From the NCBI RefSeq assembly GCF_036634175.1, contig NZ_JAZIFX010000001.1, positions 2,976,001-3,040,000 on the forward strand: DNA of 64,000 nucleotides, read 5' to 3'. Positions 62,050-64,000 of this stretch are shown one piece after another. The position numbers and the translations under genes were made by a program. Source of the stretch: Streptomyces sp. P9-A2. GTDB taxonomy: Bacteria > Actinomycetota > Actinomycetes > Streptomycetales > Streptomycetaceae. Every line of letters starts with the position of its first letter. The first letter of the stretch is position 1. A model generated the notes under the pieces. The model worked only from the letters and a program-made list of their open reading frames with translations, was not told the origin of the DNA and did no database searches.

Positions 62050-62098
62050 GATCTGTGGCCCTTGATCGGGCTTGAGGGTTCGAATCCCTTCCGCCGCA
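62015..62098 (+). tRNA. tRNA-Leu (anticodon TAG)
   Basis: An 84-base class II tRNA. Acceptor GCGGCGG (62015-62021) pairs with CCGCCGC (62091-62097); D stem GCG/CGC; anticodon stem GCAGA/TCTGT with loop CTTAGGA, anticodon TAG at 62047-62049; long variable arm GCCC/GGGC; T arm GAGGG-TTCGAAT-CCCTT. CCA is not encoded, as is common in Streptomyces. Reads CUA and other CUN leucine codons. Confidence 0.93.
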
Positions 62099-62103
62099 CA
62101 CTA

Positions 62104-62138
62104 ACGGCCTGCGAATCGAAGGATGATACGCAGGCCGT
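62104..62138 (+). terminator. Hairpin after the tRNA-Leu gene
   Basis: ACGGCCTGCG and CGCAGGCCGT form a perfect 10-bp stem around a 15-base loop, five bases after the tRNA. It also separates the tRNA from the convergent rdgB gene. Confidence 0.75.
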
Positions 62139-62150
62139 CGTCATGCGGGC

Positions 62151-62753
62151 TCACCCCAGCAGCTCTCGCACCACCGGTACCAGTGCCCGGAAGGCCTTGC
62201 CCCGGTGGCTGATGGCGTTCTTCTCCGCCGCGGACAGCTCCGCGCACGTGCGGGTCTCGTCGTCGGGCTGGAGGATCGGGTCGTAGCCGAAGCCGCCGGT
62301 GCCGGCCGGGGTGTGGCGCAGGGTGCCTCGCAGTTGGCCTTCGACGACGCGTTCGGTGCCGTCGGGGAGGGCGAGGGCGGCGGCGCAGGCGAAGTAGGCG
62401 CCGCGGTGGGTGTCGTCGATGTCGGAGAGCTGGGCCAGGAGCAGGTCGAGGTTGGCCTTGTCGTCGCCGTGGCGGCCTGCCCAGCGGGCGGAGAAGATGC
62501 CGGGGGCGCCGCCGAGGACGTCGACGCAGAGGCCGGAGTCGTCGGCGACGGCGGGGTGTCCGGTGGCGCGGGCGAGGGCGTGGGCCTTGAGGAGGGCGTT
62601 CTCGGCGAAGGTGGTGCCGGTTTCCTTGACGTCGGGGACGTCGGGGTAGGCGTCGGCGCCGACGAGTTCGTGGGGCAGTCCGGCGTCGGCGAGGATCGAC
62701 CGCAGTTCGGTGATCTTTCCGGCGTTGCGGGTGGCGAGGATCAGGCGGGTCAT
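62151..62753 (-). CDS. rdgB: RdgB/HAM1 non-canonical purine NTP pyrophosphatase
   Basis: A 200-residue protein from ATG 62753 (MTRLILATRNAGKITELRSI). The T/S-x-N-x-x-K nucleotide-binding start, VADDSGLCVDVLGGAPGIFS then ARWAGRHGDDKANLDLLL, GGFGYDPILQPDD and ISHRGKAF are the canonical motifs. It hydrolyses dITP, XTP and related nucleotides to monophosphates, keeping them out of DNA and RNA. In Streptomyces it follows rph, as here, with a small lipoprotein gene in between. Confidence 0.95.
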   Translation of the reverse strand: MTRLILATRNAGKITELRSILADAGLPHELVGADAYPDVPDVKETGTTFAENALLKAHALARATGHPAVADDSGLCVDVLGGAPGIFSARWAGRHGDDKANLDLLLAQLSDIDDTHRGAYFACAAALALPDGTERVVEGQLRGTLRHTPAGTGGFGYDPILQPDDETRTCAELSAAEKNAISHRGKAFRALVPVVRELLG

Positions 62754-62814
62754 GGGGTCCAGTATCGCGGGCCCCATGACCGGTGCCTCGTCCGTGTCAT
62801 ACGGGACTACGGGA

Positions 62815-63213
62815 CTACGGCGTGCAGACCTTCGTCAGTTCGCCGGCCGCGTCGGTGACGGGGCTGAGGTCGGGGGTGGTGTCGCCGTCCTCGACGGAGG
62901 TGCGGACGTTGCCGACGGCCTTGTCCAGGTTGTCGACGGCCTTGCCGACGTCGGCGTTGTCGGTCTGGTCGCCTATCTCGCCGAGGTTCTGGTCGATGGA
63001 GTCGAGGGACTCCTCGAGCTGGGTGGCGTCGTTGGAGGCGTTTTCGACGGCCTGTTGGAGTTCGGTGACGCTGTCGGCGATGGCGTCGGCGGTCCGGACG
63101 CAGTCGAGTGCCTTGTCGACGGCACTGCAGCCGGTGGTGAGTCCGGCGGTGAGTGCGACGGCAGCCAGTGTGGCGGCGACGGCTGTGGTGCGGCGTCGGC
63201 GGCTCGCGGCCAT
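62815..63213 (-). CDS. Small secreted lipoprotein with coiled-coil-like repeats
   Basis: A 132-residue protein from ATG 63213, preceded by GGGAGGGA. Signal peptide RRTTAVAATLAAVALTAGL ends in lipobox TTGC. The mature part is an acidic helix with heptad-like spacing (SVTELQQAVENASNDATQLE then ESLDSIDQNLGEIGDQT), ending with a second cysteine (KVCTP). No family name known. Located between rdgB and rph on the same strand. Confidence 0.75.
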   Translation of the reverse strand: MAASRRRRTTAVAATLAAVALTAGLTTGCSAVDKALDCVRTADAIADSVTELQQAVENASNDATQLEESLDSIDQNLGEIGDQTDNADVGKAVDNLDKAVGNVRTSVEDGDTTPDLSPVTDAAGELTKVCTP

Positions 63214-63358
63214 GGAACGGTCCCTCCCTCGTGGGGCCGGGCGGCCCTCCTCGCTGACCGGGTGTGCGGAGTGGATCCCGTCCGTACGCCCGTACCCATG
63301 AGGACGCGGGGATGGCCGACGCGGTTGCCCGCGTCGGCCATGTCCCTTGGTACGTCCT

Positions 63359-64000
<642 letters not shown>

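Overview
The window is chromosomal DNA of a Streptomyces or a very close actinomycete. Coding DNA is about 70% GC with strong third-position GC bias. GTG starts, 4-bp ATGA/GTGA stop-start overlaps and rare TTA leucine codons are frequent. Families typical of Streptomyces are present: WhiJ/Scr1-type regulator with DUF397 partner, DUF1707, DUF3618, DUF6247, DUF6339 and DUF445. Gene calls are made from sequence reading alone; product names rest on motifs I could see and on recall of family features, with no database search.

Layout. 1-2436: ordinary genes (partial VOC protein, GNAT acetyltransferase, a small lipoprotein whose second codon is TTA). 2737-26762: a 24-kb genome-defence island of three operons. 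Operon A (+, 2737-10059) encodes a MORC/MutL-like GHKL ATPase, a Z1-domain superfamily II helicase, a Vsr-like endonuclease and two C5-cytosine methyltransferase-fold proteins, the first of which lacks the catalytic cysteine. Operon B (-, 14133-10130) encodes an XRE-GHKL ATPase fusion, a protein of unknown function and a DUF6339 protein. Operon C (+, 14985-26762) is four genes joined by 4-bp overlaps: a 1588-residue sacsin-like HATPase/SF2 helicase fusion, a UvrD-like helicase, a DrmA-like helicase and a DrmB-like DUF1998 protein. DrmA and DrmB are the core of DISARM, but DrmC (phospholipase D-like), DrmD and DrmE are absent. Operon C is preceded by a 68-codon ORF containing a TTA codon and by a perfect 14-bp hairpin. 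This island is the best candidate for an undescribed system: methylation-linked restriction, a DISARM-like core and three different GHKL ATPases side by side.

26771-37465: a WhiJ-like regulatory locus, secreted or lipid-anchored proteins, a TerD-like protein, a TOPRIM protein, small membrane proteins and a CYTH protein. A 121-bp direct repeat at 36199 and 37792 marks a local rearrangement that truncated a radical-SAM-like gene. 38123-46563 is a mobile or accessory stretch: a zinc-ribbon integrase-like operon whose XRE gene is cut by a Tn3-family transposase remnant, an HTH_42 (AlkZ/YcaQ-like) protein, an alpha/beta hydrolase divergent from a WYL regulator, and a tyrosine recombinase preceded by three copies of a CCGCAGTAAAT-type element. 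46676-48427 holds a DUF6247 gene pair, a transposase remnant and small orphans.

48643-64000 looks like conserved core: DUF445 protein, SGNH hydrolase, DUF1707 protein, an ABC-2 exporter (ATPase plus two permeases), a class A penicillin-binding protein, a GroES-like protein, DUF3618, a Bcp peroxiredoxin, two HNH endonucleases (the second running into a tRNA-Leu gene), RdgB, a small lipoprotein and RNase PH (cut by the window edge).
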